The notes beneath the pieces are model-generated. The model worked only from the letters and a program-made list of their open reading frames with translations, was not told the origin of the DNA and did no database searches. Of a stretch of 33,678 nt of DNA, positions 32,741-33,678 are shown piece by piece. The position numbers were made by a program, and so were the translations under genes. Numbering within the stretch: the stretch's first letter is position 1; the number at the start of each line of letters is the position of its first letter. The DNA lies in contig JAFGPP010000005.1 in assembly GCA_016936135.1 (NCBI GenBank), positions 1 to 33,678 of the forward strand, given 5' to 3'. Origin of the DNA: Thermoplasmatota archaeon. GTDB lineage: Archaea; Thermoplasmatota; E2; DHVEG-1.

Positions 32741-33385
32741 TTAATTTTTAAATAATTTAGCCGGAGCATATCTTTCCATTTCTTTGATAAAAATAGGGGA
32801 ATCAAAAATGAAAAAGCGTTGGGCTCCTAAAAACATTTGTCTATGTTTAAAATTTATGAGATTGCCTCTCGCCTTTATCGCTGTTAAGCTATCAAAATTG
32901 TAAAATAGTCCAGGAAATGGAAATACCCTATGGCACTTAACAATTATCCCATCTTTTGTAAGCACCATTTTCATAGTAAAACTCTCAAACCACATAATAA
33001 GACCCAGACTAAAGAATAGGGCGCCTGGTATTAATCCAATTAATCCATATTTATCATATAATAAAAACCCGCCTAAAATCACCAGAAACCCAACGAATGT
33101 TAAAAAAGTTGCAGTAATCCATAGAACGATTGGTGAACATCTAATTTCATATTTTTCCTTTTTGAATTTATTAATTTTTACAGTGTTTTTCTTAAATATG
33201 TATAAAAGAGCAGAAAAAATTACAATAGTAAAAGTAAGTATTCCTATGTTGAAGAAGTTTTCATAGTCGCCAACTCCTAGTATATTTTCAAAAATAATCT
33301 TCAATATCAGTATAATAGTCAAGATTAAAAAAGGAAAATACATAATTTTAAATGATTTAACAGGTATGATTTGCCCTTCTCGCAT
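32741..33385 (-). CDS. Four-segment membrane protein with PH-like C-terminal domain
   Basis: This is a 214-residue protein with about four hydrophobic segments, near residues 13-33, 44-64, 88-110 and 116-133. The C-terminal region of about 75 residues begins MVLTKDGIIVKCHRVF and alternates strands, resembling the bacterial PH-like domains found at the end of small membrane proteins. That assignment is tentative. GGAGGT directly precedes the ATG at 33385. The next gene starts 12 bp after its stop. Confidence 0.65.
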   Translation of the reverse strand: MREGQIIPVKSFKIMYFPFLILTIILILKIIFENILGVGDYENFFNIGILTFTIVIFSALLYIFKKNTVKINKFKKEKYEIRCSPIVLWITATFLTFVGFLVILGGFLLYDKYGLIGLIPGALFFSLGLIMWFESFTMKMVLTKDGIIVKCHRVFPFPGLFYNFDSLTAIKARGNLINFKHRQMFLGAQRFFIFDSPIFIKEMERYAPAKLFKN

Positions 33386-33403
33386 TTTTACCTCCAATAT
33401 TTT

Positions 33404-33511
33404 TTATTTTTCAATTCGCTTAACATCATCAAACCATGCTTGTCCATTACCAGAGACGGTTAATCGGGCTATGATATTGCCAGTATTTTTTGATACATTT
33501 TCTTTGACCAT
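33404..33511 (-). CDS. Possible 35-residue leader ORF or gene remnant
   Basis: A short frame from the ATG at 33511 to TAA at 33404-33406 encodes 35 residues containing SGNGQAWFDDVKRIEK. The WFDDV ending resembles, from memory, the last strand of carbohydrate-binding-like domains, so this may be a decayed fragment. It lies just after the predicted transcription start of the minus-strand cluster and before the PH-like gene, and has no clear ribosome site. It may be a leader peptide, a remnant or a chance frame. Confidence 0.3.
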   Translation of the reverse strand: MVKENVSKNTGNIIARLTVSGNGQAWFDDVKRIEK

Positions 33512-33580
33512 ATTAAACACGTCAATACATGTCTTTATACGTTCTAATACGTTTCAATACGTATATATACGATTTAATAT
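33511..33580. repeat. 10-bp-phased repeat array at the minus-strand cluster promoter
   Basis: Consecutive 10-mers on the plus strand are GTCAATACAT (33521), GTCTTTATAC (33531), GTTCTAATAC (33541), GTTTCAATAC (33551), GTATATATAC (33561) and GATTTAATAT (33571). The consensus is GTNNNNATAC. AC/GT junctions therefore recur exactly once per helical turn. On the minus strand GTATATATAC at 33561-33570 can serve as the TATA box of the cluster, so a protein bound to the array would occlude the promoter. Confidence 0.6.
33561..33570 (-). promoter_or_regulatory. TATA-like element of the minus-strand cluster
   Basis: GTATATATAC lies inside the repeat array and predicts transcription from about 33540 on the minus strand, upstream of the 35-residue frame and the PH-like gene. 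Confidence 0.4.
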
Positions 33581-33636
33581 TTAAAGTTGCCGACTGGAGG
33601 GGCTTTGAGGGAACGTTAAAGTCAATCTAAACAAAA

Positions 33637-33646
33637 AGTTATAAAG
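33637..33646 (+). promoter_or_regulatory. TATA-like box for a gene entering at the right edge
   Basis: AGTTATAAAG lies about 27 bp before an ATG at 33669, which continues as a partial frame beyond the window end. This would be a leaderless transcript divergent from the minus-strand cluster. Only three codons are visible, so the product is unknown. Confidence 0.3.
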
Positions 33647-33678
33647 ACTATAATTTTTACACATCTCTATGGAATTTC

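Noticed and set aside
33521-33570. CRISPR-like repeats, because one minus-strand unit reads ATTGAAAC
   Set aside because: The units are only 10 bp, contiguous and without spacers, and there are no cas genes in the window.
33366-33584. Plus-strand 72-residue frame at the right end
   Set aside because: It runs antisense across the start of the PH-like gene and through the repeat array; the composition is not protein-like and there is no ribosome site.
1-33678. Insertion sequences, integrases, prophage genes or toxin-antitoxin pairs
   Set aside because: No transposase, integrase, terminal inverted repeats with duplications, or toxin-like gene was recognised anywhere in the window.

Overview
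The window is about 33.7 kb of AT-rich archaeal chromosome. It encodes transcription factor B, a stand-alone fibrillarin, archaeal-type ThrRS with an N-terminal editing domain, PurP, and an isoprenoid pathway that ends in an archaeal chain-elongating prenyl synthase. Most genes are preceded by TATA-like boxes about 25 bp upstream of the predicted transcription start, and several transcripts look leaderless. The gene content fits an uncultured, probably anaerobic euryarchaeal or Thermoplasmatota-like lineage. The sequence alone does not settle the lineage.

Layout. 1-4044: a cytoplasmic six-PAS histidine kinase and a single-domain response regulator. 4328-4741: an orphan membrane-anchored protein, followed by a C-rich repeat patch. 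4894-10552: information-processing and core metabolic genes (tfb, rlmE/ftsJ, a prenyl diphosphate synthase, a small multidrug export-like membrane protein, fibrillarin, gcvT, gcvH). 10553-10804: an intergenic region with a GC-rich hairpin and its own TATA box, a good small-RNA candidate. 10805-14400: thrS, purP and 5-formyltetrahydrofolate cyclo-ligase. 14536-18654: a five-gene operon for the archaeal (phosphomevalonate dehydratase) mevalonate pathway: mevalonate kinase, UbiD-family decarboxylase, a small protein resembling prenyl-FMN chaperone LpdD, and the two AcnX subunits. 18657-19955: a membrane-anchored CrtC/AttH-like protein. 19956-20351: a second small-RNA candidate and a palindromic operator-like site. 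20352-26103: an HD-domain protein, the two subunits of an ATP-citrate lyase and a fused aconitase, in one operon. 26197-27873: a secreted protein with seven propeller-like repeats. 27865-33511 (minus strand): a tightly packed run of about ten genes (PH-like membrane protein, small membrane proteins, two UPF0145/YbjQ paralogues, a lipoprotein hydrolase, a ribbon-helix-helix/zinc-ribbon protein, a zinc-ribbon protein, and an ABC-2 exporter). It is preceded by a 10-bp-phased repeat array that overlaps the predicted promoter.

How the genes fit together. ATP-citrate lyase plus aconitase would release acetyl-CoA from citrate/isocitrate. Acetyl-CoA is the feedstock for mevalonate, and the operon at 14536-18654 carries mevalonate to isopentenyl phosphate. 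Isopentenyl phosphate kinase, UbiX, HMG-CoA synthase and HMG-CoA reductase are not in the window. The prenyl synthase at 6636 would use the resulting C5 units for lipid side chains. GcvT/GcvH, the folate cyclo-ligase and PurP (formate-dependent purine synthesis) point to active one-carbon metabolism.

The strongest candidates for something undescribed are: the LpdD-like gene inside the archaeal mevalonate operon; the phased-repeat promoter together with the minus-strand YbjQ/hydrolase/ABC cluster, which encodes its own possible ribbon-helix-helix regulator; and the two structured-RNA candidates.
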